Counted from the stretch's first letter, positions 24,240 through 37,029 are shown. The stretch is 64,000 bases of DNA from Nepenthes gracilis (GCA_033239525.1 BSYO01000025.1:12372001-12436000); one strand, 5' to 3'. Notes: a model not told the origin generated them from the letters alone. A program made the numbers and translations.

Positions 24240-24611
24240 GCTTTAGGGAGAGAGAGAGGCCATCACCCCTACAGGAATCCACTCAAATTCACGTCTGAAA
24301 TTGCTGACACGCCAGCCATTAACATTATTCAGGAAGCAAGCGTGATGAACTGGAGCCTGCAAGCAGCAGCAGCCACTGAGCAGCCATAAGAAGGGAAACA
24401 AACGTAATAAAAGAAAAGAGAGAGAAAAAAAAAAATCAAACAGAAGCAGATCGACAAGGAGAAATTGCAGCAGTTGAAAAGAAAGGTGCATCTGTACAGG
24501 AAAAATACATAAACTTTGAATGCTAGAACTCAACATGGAAGAATGGCAGCTAGAATTTAGGTGTCGGCTTTGGCAAGTTACCGTTAAGTAATTCTGGATC
24601 GAAGAGATTTA
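24240..24611 (-). pseudogene. 3' end of an unidentified gene, cut by an LTR insertion
   Basis: On the - strand, codons from about 24612 down to a TAG at 24550-24552 read ..INLFDPELLNGNLPKPTPKF. This is a protein-like C-terminus in an otherwise AT-rich, non-coding setting. Below it lies a pyrimidine-rich, 3'-UTR-like stretch to about 24240. Upstream, the frame stops abruptly at the TGTTGG start of a Copia LTR (24612), so the rest of the gene is separated or lost. I do not recognise the protein. If the parent gene survives, its upstream exons would be expected on the - strand beyond 28.1 kb. A possible first exon lies at 33545-33665. Confidence 0.4.
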
Positions 24612-26173
24612 TGTTGGGGTTTGTCCCGGATACACACCACCCAACGCAGTGGAATAATATCTGAACCTCTCTGTCGGCAGTCAACTACTAAAATCGTGAG
24701 TACAAAGAATAAATAATGTATAACGATTTTTAACGTAAAAAATCCTTTTTAACAAAGAAAAAAATCACGAGATAATCTTCGAAAAACTTCCACTATGAAA
24801 AATTTGGTTATATAGCCCCCCAAGAAAGAGTACCAGCAACCGATCCGAAACAGAGCAAGAGAACTCTCCTCTCGTTTTTCTATTTTTCTTCTCTACTTTC
24901 TCACTGGGGATGCTCTCTGCTCTTAGATTTTACAAGTACAACAAATTGCACTGCCTCTGCTCATCTTTACCAAAATTAGAGATGTATCTCCTCACCACTT
25001 TGCAAATACTTTGACTTTAAATAACTCACATACTTACTCATTTTCTCGCACAATGAGTTCGCGCGTTTCTTCATTTTGATAGCCGGTCATCCTTCAGCAT
25101 AAACAGTTTGGTTGCTTTCGAACTAGCAGTCTGGTCGCCCTCGTCTTGCAGACCGGTCACCCTCGTCATACAGTTTGGCTGGTCGGCCCCTGCTGTCCAG
25201 TTGGCCGCCTCCTTGCTGGCTGCCTCTTTGGCCAGCAGGCCGGCCAGCCTTGTTGGCCAATAGGCCAGCTGGCCCTCAGCTATCCGGCCTCCAGCCAGCT
25301 TTTTACCCATAAGAAAGTGATCAAAACTCAATAATTTACATAATTTACATATGGTGGACAAGGAAGCAAAGCCAAATGCTTGAGTCTGGCGGCAATTTTC
25401 CTTTCTTAAAAAAATGAACAAAGCATACCTTATGAGAGAAGAAACGATCTATTTTTAATAAGGTAAAGATAGACTTTATTGGAACCACCTAATTCTTTTA
25501 AGACAGAAAATCCAGTACAGTATGAGTGATCATCAATAAATGTTTTTGGTGTAGTTAGCTGTGGAAGAGGTATACCTAGGGAATAGTTTACAAACATTGA
25601 TATGGATGTGGTGCTGAGGTCATTGCCTCGTGGCACTTATGTCCGCGAATTTTATTGGAAAAAATGGACGAGGACTTTCTGGAGTGATCCGAGAAGCTTG
25701 TCATCATTGGACGAGAACTTATTGAAGGCGTCATATCCGAGAGGTTGCTGAGGACATGGACGATGATCGCTTCTCGATTTTATAGTGACTTGGTCACCTA
25801 CTCTGATTGGATGATGAGGCGATTGCAATTTTCCAGGTGTAAGGCCCATCTTCTCTTGTCACCCTACGAGTCCACTAGGCCATTTGTGTATATATACAGA
25901 GATGTATGCTACCAAGAGGATTTGGGACGTGTCTTTTTGAGAGAATGCAAACATTTGTCAAGAGAAACACTTTTGGTCACCTCAACTAGCTAACATTTGC
26001 AAAACAATCATTTTTGTATTCTTTTTATAGTGATTCTTTGTTAATGAACGTTAAAATCTGCGGTGTTCTCTCGCTTTTTTCTATCCTTACTTTCGTCCGT
26101 CCGAGAGCTCGCCTCGTGTTTTGAGAGTTTTGTCCGCTGGTCACCGTGCCTTCCGTGTGTGTTTGTGCCAACA
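24612..26173 (+). mobile_element. Copia-type LTR (possibly composite)
   Basis: The segment starts TGTTGG and ends CCAACA and is followed after two bases by a primer-binding-site-like sequence, so the right end is well placed as the end of a 5' LTR. A TATA-like 'gtgtatatatacag' occurs near 25886. The left end abuts the broken gene 3' end. Position 25320-25495 matches the element's own integrase region (27250-27440), so the LTR may be rearranged or two elements may be fused here. No matching 3' LTR was found. GC-rich 'ggccagc' repeats lie at 25180-25300. Confidence 0.5.
25320..25495 (+). repeat. Fragment duplicated from Copia integrase region
   Basis: Shares 'gtctggcggcaattttcc', 'aaaatgaacaa.gcatacct' and 'gaaacgatctatttttaa' with 27250-27440 in the same orientation, with similar spacing. 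Confidence 0.8.
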
Positions 26174-26175
26174 AG

Positions 26176-26187
26176 TGGTATCGTAGA
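26176..26187 (+). other. Degenerate primer binding site (initiator tRNA-Met)
   Basis: tggtatcgtaga, two bases after the LTR end CCAACA. The first seven bases equal the canonical TGGTATCAGAGC of Copia elements and the rest is shifted and mutated. Confidence 0.6.
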
Positions 26188-28060
26188 TTTTGGTTCTTTG
26201 CACAATGATTGTTGGTCGGGTCGCGATGGAGGTGGAAGCAAAATGATTGTTTGAACAAATGACACTGCAGAGCAAGTCCGACTCTTTGTGAAATCATAGA
26301 TAATCCCGCTTTTCAGCAAAAATAAGGATGTTGGAGCACAAGCAAGTGTGCGGCTATATTTGGTACAATGCTTTTGAACTCGGAAAGCTCATGCCTCCAA
26401 ATCCGAAATAACAAAATTTATCTACAAAGGATGTTGCCGTCGCCGACCACCGAATGAGTTATAGGCCTGCGAATGGCGTGGGGACATGAGGTGGCAGCAA
26501 CCCTCCCTGACATTGATCACCATCATACAAAGACCTTGGTAACTTTGAGACGGCTGCTAAACGAGAAAGGAGTGAGCTAAACCCCTGCTGTCCCAGTCCA
26601 GGAAAGGAGTCGAAGACGTGCCCAAAGTCCAAGACAAAGGGCGAGTAAGTCACATTCTCAGCACCAAGACATGGAGTGCCACATTGTGATAAGAAGGGCC
26701 ATATTAAGAAATTTTGTTATAAGTCTTTGGCGAGAAGAGACGAGGCAAGGAAGAGTCTCGGTTTCGTTGTTACGGGAGGTGATCTCTTCTAGCCAAGCAA
26801 GAGGCCAGCGGGCTGGCCATCTCCAGAGAGAGCTATTCTCCACTTACATCCAGGAGGCCTCTGGAGATGTCAGATCATAGGACGCGGCTACATCTCCTTC
26901 GATTTTGAGGGATGTCCGACACGCCCCGATATTCGCACATCTCGAGGAAGGCCGGATGACGATGCGCAAAGATCTTTCGTGATGCCAATATGATACGGGG
27001 AGTAAAGGCGTCACGCCTTTATACATTGAAAGCCCAGGCCGAGGTGGCAGAGGTAAATGCCACAAGGAGTGTGGAGTCTTCGGGCCTGTGGCACAAAATA
27101 CTTGGACACATGAGTGAGCGTGGCATGAGTTATCTAGCAAAGAAAGGTCTCATCCCAGAGATGGATGGAGATAGGCCGAGGACTTGCCCTCACCGCATGG
27201 CGGGGGAAGCTGCAGTCTCCTTTCAAGGAGACGAATCTTCCAGAGGTCCGAGGTCTTAAAACACAACAAATTTACATAAGGTGGAGAGATCGGGGAGGAG
27301 GCAAAGGCCAGATGCTCGAGTCTGGCAGCAATTTTCCTTTCTTCGAAAAAAATGAACAAGGCATACCTCATGAAGAAACGATCTATTTTTAACAAGACGG
27401 GAAGTCTTGAGAAGATTTATTGGAAGGAGCCACATACCATCTTTCGACATTCGGGCCGCAAAGCCTTTGTTCTACCTCTTTAAGGCAGAAAGTCAAGCCA
27501 AAGACAAAGGAATCTATGACGAGGATGAACTTGGGTATTTTGATCATCAAGGTAAAGTTTCTGAGGACGAGACCATCAAGGATTTAAGAGGACTCAGAAG
27601 ACTTTTGGAACGAGGTATGCGGCCCCTAGTGCCTAGGGATCAAAGTTTCATTGAGATGAGATCCAGTTTGTCCTCTCACAGGCGAAAAGGATAAATGGTT
27701 CGAGGCTATAAAGGAAGATGACCTCTCTTTATGAAAACCATACCATCAATAGGCCAGAAAAGTGGGTCTTTCTGACGAGATTTTCGCACCTTGGGAAGTG
27801 TTAGTGCCTTGACCGGGCAGCAAACATTGATCCGGAGATAGAGCAACGGACGTCCGATGCCTTTTCTTTCTGGAGATCTAGAGGAAGAGATCTATATGGA
27901 ACAATTTAGTGGATTAGACAAATTTTGTCATCCTTCTCCTTTATGTGGATTAGAAAGGCTATGAGAAGGTGCTTCAGAGGTTCAACGGGATGACATCTCT
28001 GCCAACTATGTTCCATCCCTGACACCGAGAAGGTGCGTGATGAGCAAGGTTCCTTACTTT
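26188..28060 (+). pseudogene. Decayed Ty1/copia gag-pol polyprotein
   Basis: Read on the + strand in changing frames, a basic stretch (SRRRAQSPRQRASKSHSQ) leads into a CCHC zinc knuckle at about 26670-26720. It is disrupted by a frameshift within the knuckle and otherwise reads CDKKGHIKKFCYK. At 26990-27230 the GAG-pre-integrase domain is clear (LWHKILGHMSERGMSYLAKK, then a Cys-His pair). At 27440-27600 a segment like KAESQAKDKGIYDEDELGYFDHQGK, then EDETIKD, matches the end of the Copia integrase region. Frames are broken repeatedly. Neither the RT YVDD box nor RNase H can be found, and the element fades near 28060 with no 3' LTR. It is non-functional. Confidence 0.8.
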
Positions 28061-28094
28061 TAATGAAATTTTTTCAACACGTGAGATATACGAG

Positions 28095-28687
28095 GCTAAC
28101 TAAAATTATGATTTATTATATTTATAATTGACATATAATACTAAATTGACAATAAATATTTATATTTCTTGTTTCTTTATCCAAAAAATTATAGAAAAGT
28201 AATAATAGAAAGCACACAATTGAACCAATATAAATGAGTTATATTTAATAGACTATTATAGTAGAACAATAATATTGATATAAGTTAATAGATCAAGACA
28301 AAACTTAATATAGTAAATTTTTTTTAATATATCAATCACAAACTATATTTTAGCTTTATTATTTTGTACTTTATGATTGTCGTGTTATTTTTAAAAATGA
28401 GAATAAAATATAAGATACGCTAACTAAAATTATGATTTATTATATTTATAATTGACGTATAATACTAAATTGACAATAAATATTTATATTTCTTGTTTCT
28501 TTATCCAAAAAATTATAGAAAAGTAATAACAGAAAAGTATGTTTGAACCAATATAAATAAGTTATTTTAAAACAATTAAATAAATTGATATAAGTTGTTC
28601 AAGACAAAACTTAATATAGTAAATTTTTTTTAATATATCAATTACAAACTATATTTTAGCTTTATTATTTTGTACTTTATGATTGTC
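28095..28687. repeat. Direct repeat, two copies of about 270-287 bp
   Basis: 28095-28381 and 28419-28687 share nearly all of their sequence, starting 'gctaactaaaattatgattta' and ending 'tactttatgattgtc'. Offset is 324 bp. Copy 2 lacks a few short stretches. No coding content is present. They may be the remains of short LTRs or a local tandem duplication. Confidence 0.9.
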
Positions 28688-29448
28688 AAAAAATAAAAAT
28701 ATGGCATTGGTATTCAAACGTGTTTGAACGTGCCATAAAACAATTAAACAAACAAGGGATAGTCACATGAAATATGATGTCGCTTAGAAAAAGATAAATA
28801 AGTGCCAACTTATGAGGCTATGATGTCAAAGACTAATTCAACTTATCTGATCAGATAATAGAATTATATCTAAAATCAAATACTCGGATCTTCACAGGGT
28901 GAAAGTAGTTTGAGTCAAAATGAACGTCTCCTTTTGAGTAACTTCCAATTAGTATACATTGAGGCAGCTAATTTTCAACATGAAGAAATTAAGAAGAGTG
29001 TAGATAGTAAATAATAGCAATCTGTCATAAACAACAGCAGAGTTCAACCTCACTGAATTAGGATCTTTGTCATAAGCAACATTAACCCGTTTACTTATGA
29101 CACACAGGAATCACCTCATGCAAATAAAATAAGGCATAATTGAGAAGAAAAAAAGGATTGTCAAAATGGTCAAGTGCAGAAAATAACCTAGCAAATTTCA
29201 TGCAATGCACAATTTGATTATGTACTCCCTACTGGTGCAGTTTTTGCATCAAGTTTTCACTATCGGGTGAGTATATGATCTTTTTGGTAGGATATACCAT
29301 AAAACTTTTAAGTCAGATATGTTACAAAAATTTTTTTTTTTTTTTTTTTTTTGGGAGGGGGTGGGGTGGAGGGGGTTAATCAGACCTTCCCTGTGCATTT
29401 TTAGGGCTTTTGGGTATGCCCTTAGCAAATTTGGCCCTTAAATGTTTA
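28688..29448. other. Non-coding intergenic DNA
   Basis: No gene is recognised. It contains a run of about 23 T at 29330-29352 followed by a G-rich patch, possibly an inverted retroposed poly-A tail. Confidence 0.5.
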
Positions 29449-30031
29449 GAGTATTCATATTCCTCTGTCGAAATGAGCATCTATATCTAAATATAGACTA
29501 ATTAAAAAAATGTTACATTGGACCATTTAAATTTTAGATATCTAAATTTTATATAGGCTATCTAAAATTTAGACTTTATAAGAAGAATGACTTAATTTAA
29601 GCACTCTAAAATCAGATGTCTATCCATCTTCAATAGTGTTAGACTTTTTTTTCTCTCATCATTTTTCCCCTCACTTGTGCAATTTCTCTTCATGCTCTCT
29701 TTATTCTTTTCGACATTCATCGTTTTCTTCGTAGTTGCTATTGCTACTGCCATTGCCCATCTCTAATTTACCACATTCTCATACCAAAAAAAGTATTTTA
29801 ATTTTTTTTAAATATCATTGAAAAATAGCTTTTAACGGCTAAGTGATAGGTTGGAAAAAATGAATTCAACTATTCTTAAATTCTCCTCAAAAAATATTAT
29901 TTAATTAATATAGATGGTTTGCATAAACAGTCCAATATGTCATATGAATTATGGTAAATGTCTAAATTTTAAACAATAGTATAGATAGTCTAATTTAGAC
30001 ATTTTGAAGAGAAAATCTAATATGAATGCTC
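29449..30031. mobile_element. MITE with TTA target duplication (Harbinger-type)
   Basis: The left end GAGTATTCATATT and the right end AATATGAATGCTC are inverted copies with one mismatch in 13. TTA lies directly outside both (29446-29448 and 30032-30034). Subterminal regions are also inverted ('atctaaatatagac' against 'ctaaattagactatct'). Length is 583 bp with no transposase. The TTA trinucleotide points to the PIF/Harbinger superfamily. Confidence 0.8.
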
Positions 30032-33000
30032 TTATAGGTTAGTTTTACTTTTAGCAGTGAAAGATGTGATCCAAGTTCAATTAACATCATCCAACAATAC
30101 TAGAATGAATGGTACTCCAAGCATCCAAAGTTCTGGAGAATGTCCAGCTATCAAGGAGATGAAGAACTAATATGTTTGAACCTCTAGGTTAAGAATGAAA
30201 AGCACGGCTCCCTAAGAAGCCCACTCTGATGATAAAGAACCGTAAGATCCTTTATAGTCTAAGAAATAATGAAAGTTGGCACACACAAATATGACCACAA
30301 TTCAGTTATGTAGACCTAACAAGATTTCAACAAGCAGACAGCAGATATAAGCTACCAAGTACTAAACATTAATTAAAATATAATTAATTGAGGTCACAGC
30401 AGTACCAGGATCAACCACATTAGATGCAAAATTGTTTTTCCCGTGATCATATCAACAATATTAAAATTTGACATCTTTCATAATATTTACATATTTGAAG
30501 AGTTTTAGTCAATTTTATCAAAATTAATCTTAAGAGATTAGGTTAATAAAAAAATATCCCAAAAACTTTGGTACAAGTAAAATTTTTACCCCTACAAAAT
30601 ATATAAACTAGACTTGTTGGAAATCTAAATACATGTGAATTTGGGCTTCCATATTGTCCTTATTAGTGACATATATTGGCTGATAATTTATTCTATAAGC
30701 ACTACCCTTCCAACAATTTCCACATTGGGTAAGCAATACTAAGTTGTACAAATAGTTCAGCAATTGCACACTGCATTGGATAGTTATAAATCATTAAATA
30801 TCTAAAAAAGAACCACCATTTGAAGAAACACAATGAGAGCTTAGTAGCAAGCATAATGAAAATATCGTTATCGTTATTGGTTATGGCTGCATCGATATCA
30901 GATTTTTCAAAAGAAATATTTTTAATTATAAGTTGACAAGGTTGTATTGGATAAATATTTGGTATATTAGTCGATATTTAAAACGCTAGCTAATATATCA
31001 TGATATATCATCGATATAACAATATATAACGATATTGTTGTGGCATTGAAAAATATTGGAAGCTTGATACTAATAAACATAAGTCAATATTTACATCTAT
31101 AGTAGTGAGACAAGACCAAGTTGAAGGCCCACACTTGATCGCGAATTAAATTTGTTTTTCATGTAGTTTTTCAATTGAATTGCATGTTCTTCTCCATTCC
31201 TTGATCCCATATACGAAATGCATTAAGTTAACGGTAAGATCTCCAAAAACATATAAGATGAAGAGTTTTCAACAAAAAATATAAGGCTAATACTTCTTTC
31301 CATGGGATTCACACTGTTAGGCTGGATAATGAACAAAAAGGGTGGAATGTTAATAGGTAGATAGGTAGGAATGTGAGATTTCATATATTATGCATTCAAA
31401 AGAAATCATAATTCACCAAAAAAGAACAGATCCTCAGCTGAAACAAAGGCTTGCCCATAACGGTTAAACATTTTAGCAGGTTTAATGAGGCTTTCTAGTA
31501 GAGATGTAAGCAATTTGTGAGACATCAACTGCCTCATCAGTAGAATAACCCCCTGCCGGAGTAGCACACACATAAATAAAAATTAAGATAGCAAAAAAAA
31601 AGCAGAAAGAAGGAAGAGAAAATATGGAGATGTTGGTTGATAGCATCCTTGTGCTTTCTGAGAACCCCGCCCTCCTTCCTTTATGTTATCAAAGCATCCA
31701 AGTAGAAATAAAGGTTGATTTATACTGCAATGTTGGCTCCATATCCCATATGGAATACTGGAATCAGTACATATCCAGACACCTTCCTTCTATTCTAGAG
31801 AAATTACAAGATAACAAGAAGGCAGCAATCACCCCGAGTCAAGACTACCAATTAGGATATAGTGCAGGAATTATAGCAAGCATAAACTCATTTTGAAGTA
31901 AAACTTTGCACAGAGTTGAAGGGTTACAAAGATTAAATTAGAAAAGTGAATTCTAATTCATATATTGAGCATGTCATCCAATACCAAAATGCATGTGAGA
32001 AGAAGCCTCAAAATATATAAGATTATAGTAGTATACATAGAAATTAGAAGAATCTTTCAAGATATTAAATTTCTTTTTTCCAATCTCATGAACAAAAATA
32101 AAATTAGTTGGTTGATGGAGAAAGAAAATTGATTTGGAAATCAATTGGCAGCAAGAGAGGAGATTCTTATATAGTAAGGTTAAGAGATAATTGAGCATGC
32201 CATGATGTTTTTATAACTTCATAAGGGCCCTTATAACCGTGACCAATAAATTGACCTTTATGGGCCTTCAAATGGGAATAGACAAGATTCATTTCAGATA
32301 TAATACAAAAACCCAACTTGCTCTCATTTTTTTTTTTTTTCATTCACATTTTCTTACTATATTATGAGACTTTCTAGAACCCATCTATATGTCGCTGTCA
32401 ACAATGAATTTCTTTTTTCATTATTTTGTTATTTAAGTAGAAGACATAAGGTTTCTTAAAAGACAGAAAAGAAAAGGCTATGTGATGAAGAGCCAAGCTT
32501 GTGAGGAATAGCCGGACTATGATGAGGTGCTCAAGGGGCCAATTAATAGGATCTGGGTGCTAGTTCCCTTGTTATGTGCTCCCTACACATTTTCATGCTG
32601 CGTGCACACTACAGTGTTGAGTTACACTGATACTCCTGTGTCAAGGTTCATGCAAAAGCTTGGGCTATGGGGAAGAGATGCAATTATTATTCTTCATTAA
32701 AGGCAATATTGTAAATAGGACTTTAAGAATCATTAGGATTAGGTTAATTATTGATGACATGGGTGATAAGGCGGACAGCTTTTAACCATTCGATAATTGT
32801 CTATGAGACTGGATGAATTTTGAGTTTGGGACCTTTCCAAGTATTTCTTCATCTCTTTTTTAGATTTTGCTCTGAAAATTAGTTGGGCTGACTTAGAAAC
32901 ATTCCAGATCATATTTCAAATGTTACTTTGGCACTTCTTAAATTTTGCTTTGGGGATTGCCTGGGCTGTTTGAAGATCGTTTTATGATTATTTTTCATGC

Positions 33001-33544
33001 TTCGGTGTAATCTATCTGTGTTATTAGTATCGTTTATTTGTGGGTTTCGTTTATCTAAATTAATGAATGAGAAATTAGACTGCAAAAGCAGCAGCCAGTG
33101 TCGTAAACCCACAAACATCGAATTACAATTTCAAGTGAATAAAAAAGGTTACTAATTACACACACCAAATTGTGAACAGTATATATATCTATAAAGAAAT
33201 CAAACTGCAAATCCCAGATTTCAGAACTGTTGACAGCCCTAGTTTCAATAAATTTAAGGAGCTCAAATCATAGTTTTGTTCATTAAATTACCATTAGACG
33301 CGAACGTATAAGAATTGAACAGGTAAAACCTAAATGGGGAGGTTTGTCACATACGCAAAGAACAAGAACTCAAATGAGTTCAGCGAAAACACAATTACGA
33401 ACCAACAAAAAATAAAATAAAATAAAAAAATCAACTTTAACAAAACACAAGCACCACAAGATCACTCGAGAAACCAAATAGTATTCAAAGAATAACACGA
33501 ATTCCCGAAATTCTTCATTTCTACTAAATCTGGCCGACAATTAC
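30032..33544. other. Intergenic or intronic DNA without a confirmed gene
   Basis: Mostly AT-rich with no recognised family. A - strand open stretch at 31406-31558 has protein-like composition (for example SHKLLTSLLESL, KMFNRYGQAFVSAEDL) after an AG acceptor-like site, and could be an exon of the gene discussed at 33545-33665. The + strand 90-codon frame at 31624-31896 has no recognisable motif. Nothing here is certain. Confidence 0.4.
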
Positions 33545-33665
33545 CTCTTCGCCACTGCTTCGCTTCCTCCTTCCTTTCCGATCGTCCTGTTCCGGCTCCA
33601 GCGTCTGCTGTGCCTATCTCGTCCCCAATCCAAGCTATCGTTGTTTGCGCGCTCTCTCTGTCTCT
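33545..33665 (-). other. Possible 5' (leader) exon of a - strand gene
   Basis: A GC-rich island in AT-rich DNA. Read on the - strand it is a GA/GC-rich leader-like sequence ending GCGAAGAG followed by a GTAATT splice-donor-like site at 33539-33544, with a CT-rich tract on the + strand at 33645-33668. This looks like a 5' UTR exon. No coding frame starts in it, and the rest of the gene was not found with confidence. Confidence 0.3.
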
Positions 33666-34934
33666 CTCCTGATCGACTAGACGGACGGAGATTGATAAAA
33701 TTTTTGCTATTTTCTATTCAAATTCATCACAAATCTAGGCAGCGGTCAGCATGATTGCTTTGAATTATTTTCCCAGAATACCCGTTTTTCAGAGGATATT
33801 CTTAAAATTTCGTCAACAATTTATGAACTTATTATATTCTTAAAAGGATAAATATATTTTTTGAAATTATTATATCATCTGTTGAGTTTTTATATATCTT
33901 TAGGTATCTTTAGGTATTTTGTATATATATTTATATTGAAATTGATAAAAGTATGTATAAGTTACACTTTATTTTAATTTTTATTCTTTCTTATATCTCT
34001 TTTCATACCAATTTTGATAATTTAAATACAAATAAATATATAAATAGGTATAAAATTTATAGTGACAAAATATGAAGTAAACAAGCTTTTTTCAATGATA
34101 CCATTATTGCTTCTTTGCTTTTTGAAATGAATACTACCAACTTCATCAATATTCACCTTTTTCTTATTTATTTTTTTCTAATCATGATGTGGCCAAAATC
34201 CATATCATATTTTATGGTGATGAACACAATTTCTGTCAATATAAATATATATATAGAAGTATCATAATTTAAAATCTAACTACTTTTATATTTAGAGATT
34301 TTAAATTTATTTATACTTTTAACTATAAATAGATTATTATCATTATGCAAAATTACAAATGTATCAAAATTTTTTTTATTTATATTGAGTTTTTTTAAAA
34401 CTTATTAAAACTTGTCATATCTTTCCTCAATTTCATTCACCATGATTGGATATGATCACTTCCTACAATAGTTGCACTCTTTCTCATTGTAATCTTTAAA
34501 ATTTGATTTTGATCTCCCTCTTGAACCTCTACTCATTTTTTAAGAATCTTCCTTCTATTAAGGCTCTCTACAGCAAAAATATTTCTCTGAATAAAATAGC
34601 TCACAATTTTCATCAATTTTTATTCTCATACAATAAGGTAGGCACATTGTCTAACTTCAAAATAGATTTACCCATTGATGACATTTGAATAAAAGGTCTA
34701 TAAAACCTTTATAATGAATTCAACAATAGCAATGCATTTTCTTCATTTTTAAACTCATCACTAGAAATAGTTAAATTTTGAGAATACTACTTATTGAATT
34801 TATTAAACTGGCCGTGGAGATTCATACTATAATGTCTGATGTTTTATGCATGATTAATGACGTCATAATTAATATGGATTGGGTTAATATAATAAATAAT
34901 TGGATAATAAAAAATTTAAAAAAAATTAAAATTG
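33666..34934. other. AT-rich intergenic DNA
   Basis: No gene or defined element is seen. The + strand frame at 34503-34688 lacks any recognisable motif. Confidence 0.5.
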
Positions 34935-35400
34935 AGGGAATTAGAATCAAAACCTAATAGACATCTATCTTCACACTTGTCCGTATTTTAGACAGAAATT
35001 TTACGCTTGAGGGGTGCCTTTGGGGTGTTTATGTATGATTCAAACAGGATGTATGGCACTTGAGGTGCGTCAAATGTGATATTTGTGCACTTAATGTTAG
35101 CACCTAAGGTATGCCAGATATGATGCTTATGTATGTCTATGTGTCTGCGTAGCGTTTGATACACGTTTGACTAGTACTTACATGCCGATTCGAGTATTTC
35201 AAGGCGTTCTATGCCAATTTTGTTATTTTGCATGGGAAAAAGAGATAGAAGAGAGAGAAAGAGAATGGATAAAAAGGAAGAAAACTAGAGAGAAAGAAAA
35301 GAAGAGTTTTGGGAGATATTTTTTTATTATATTTGTTAAATCTAAAATTAAAGACAATTATATCGATTTTACAACATTGACACCAGTAGGCAATAGTTAG
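34935..35400 (+). mobile_element. Gypsy LTR fragment (same family as about 2.05-2.5 kb)
   Basis: Shares layout with 2050-2520 and 52380-52790: GC-richer words 'ttgaggtgc' and 'ggtatgcc', then a GAGAGAAAGAGAATGG purine tract at about 35240-35310, then 'aaattaaagacaattata'. Ends are not defined. Confidence 0.45.
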
Positions 35401-35690
35401 TAATAATTAAATCCATTTTTTTTAATAAATGACTAAAACTAAAATAACACAAATATTGGATTAGACTTAATAAACCTAAAAGAACCAAAACAATATAATA
35501 CTCATAATAACAACCAATATAGGATTTGATACAACAAAATATTGTCCAACCTCTAAAAATAATAATAACTACTCAATCCAAACTTATTTATAAAGAAAAA
35601 TATCCAATAGATATCTCAAACTATCACAACATCAAATTTATATAAAAATCTAATTGATATAATATTTTTAAATTATACAAGTTGTGATAA
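35401..35690. other. AT-rich DNA
   Basis: Nothing recognisable apart from AT-rich sequence between LTR debris and the GC-rich repeat block. Confidence 0.5.
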
Positions 35691-35959
35691 TTGAAATTGA
35701 TGCGTCCATAATTCTCGGGTTGTGGTACGGATTAGGGGCCTTTCATTCTTCTACTGCGGGTCAAATTGGAGCGGGTCCGATCTCCGTTGCTATTAACTTG
35801 GAACCTACACACCACAAATTATAAAGAGGAAGTCAGAGGATAATGAAAATTACTTCTACTATATATCCTCCGAAACTCAAGTTAGGAAAATTTTTCTTAG
35901 AGAATAGAAAGATATTAGGAGGATGTGATGAATGCATATGTGCATATAGTAGTGGAGCA

Positions 35960-36995
35960 TTTGGATGAGCCCGGCAGAGGGGTGGTTTAGAGGTACGCCT
36001 GGTAGAGAGGCGGCTTAGAGGTATGTCTATAGAGGGTGGCTTAGAGGTGCGCCCAGCGGAAGGGGTGATTTAGTGGTGCACCCGCGGAGGGCGACTTTGA
36101 GGTGCATTTGCAGAGGGCAGTTTTAAGGTGCGCCCAGTAGATGGGCTGCTTAGAAGTGCACCCAATAGAGGGGCTACTAAGAGGTGCGCCTCCAGAGGAT
36201 GGCTTTGAGGTGCGCCCAATAGAGGGTCGGCTTAGAGGTACGCCCAGCAGAAGGGCAATTTTGAGGTGAGCCTGTGGAGGGCGGCTTAGACGTGCACCCA
36301 GTAGTGGGGCGAGTTAGAGGTGTGCCTGCGAAGGGTGGCTTTGAGGTGCGCTCACAGAGGGGTGGTTTAGAGGTACGCCCAATGGAGGGGCGGCTTTAAG
36401 GTGCGCTTAGTAGAGGACAGCTTTGAGGTGTGCTTGCGAATGGCGGTTTTGAGGTGCGCCTATAAATGGTGGCTTTGAGGTGCGCCAAAAAGAGGGGGCT
36501 TAGAGGTGTGCTGGTAGAGGGTAGTTTAGAGGTGCCCCCAATAGAGGGATGGCTTAGAGGTGTGCCCAATAGAGGGGTGGTGAGAGGTGTGCCTAAGAAG
36601 GGCGGCTTTGAGGTGCGCCTATAAAGGGCGGCTTTGAAGTGCACCCATAGAGGGATGGCTTAGAGGTGCACCCAATAGAAGGGTGACTTTGAGGTGCGCC
36701 CGTGGAGGACGGCTTTGAGGGCACCGCCCATAGAGAGACGATTTAAAGGTACACCCAGTAGAGGGGCAACTTTGAAGTGTGCCTGCAGAGGGCGAATTTG
36801 AGGTGCGCTGCAGAGGGCGGTTGAGGTGTGGCTAGTAGAGAAGAGGTTTAGATGTGCACCTAATAAAGGGGTGGCTTAGAGATGCGTCCGGCAGATGGGC
36901 GATTTTAAGGTACGCCTACAGAGGGCTTCTTTGAGGTGCGCCCGTGGAGGGCGGGTTTGAAGTGCGCTTGCAGAGGGCAGCTTTGAGGAGAAGGA
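35960..36995. repeat. Minisatellite array 1, period about 26-31 bp
   Basis: About 35 imperfect units of the form 'ggctttgaggtgcgcccagtagagg', varying in length by a few bases. Low-complexity ORFs (for example the - strand frame at 36396-36644) are artefacts. Confidence 0.95.
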
Positions 36996-37029
36996 CTAAG
37001 TTGCACTGGTAAGTCAACGTTCTAGTTAC

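Noticed and set aside
25430..25636. - strand frame with FIDDHSY, recalling a Copia integrase TFIDDYS motif
   Set aside because: The surrounding residues do not match integrase, the strand is opposite to the local Copia element, and most of the frame lies beside a segment copied from the + strand element.
31624..31896. + strand 90-codon frame starting with ATG
   Set aside because: No domain, no codon or GC signature of coding DNA, no promoter or splice context, and no recognised protein. It is mentioned only in the regional entry.
35960..36995. Regular repeats considered as a CRISPR-like array
   Set aside because: Units are contiguous and degenerate without unique spacers, in a plant nuclear context.
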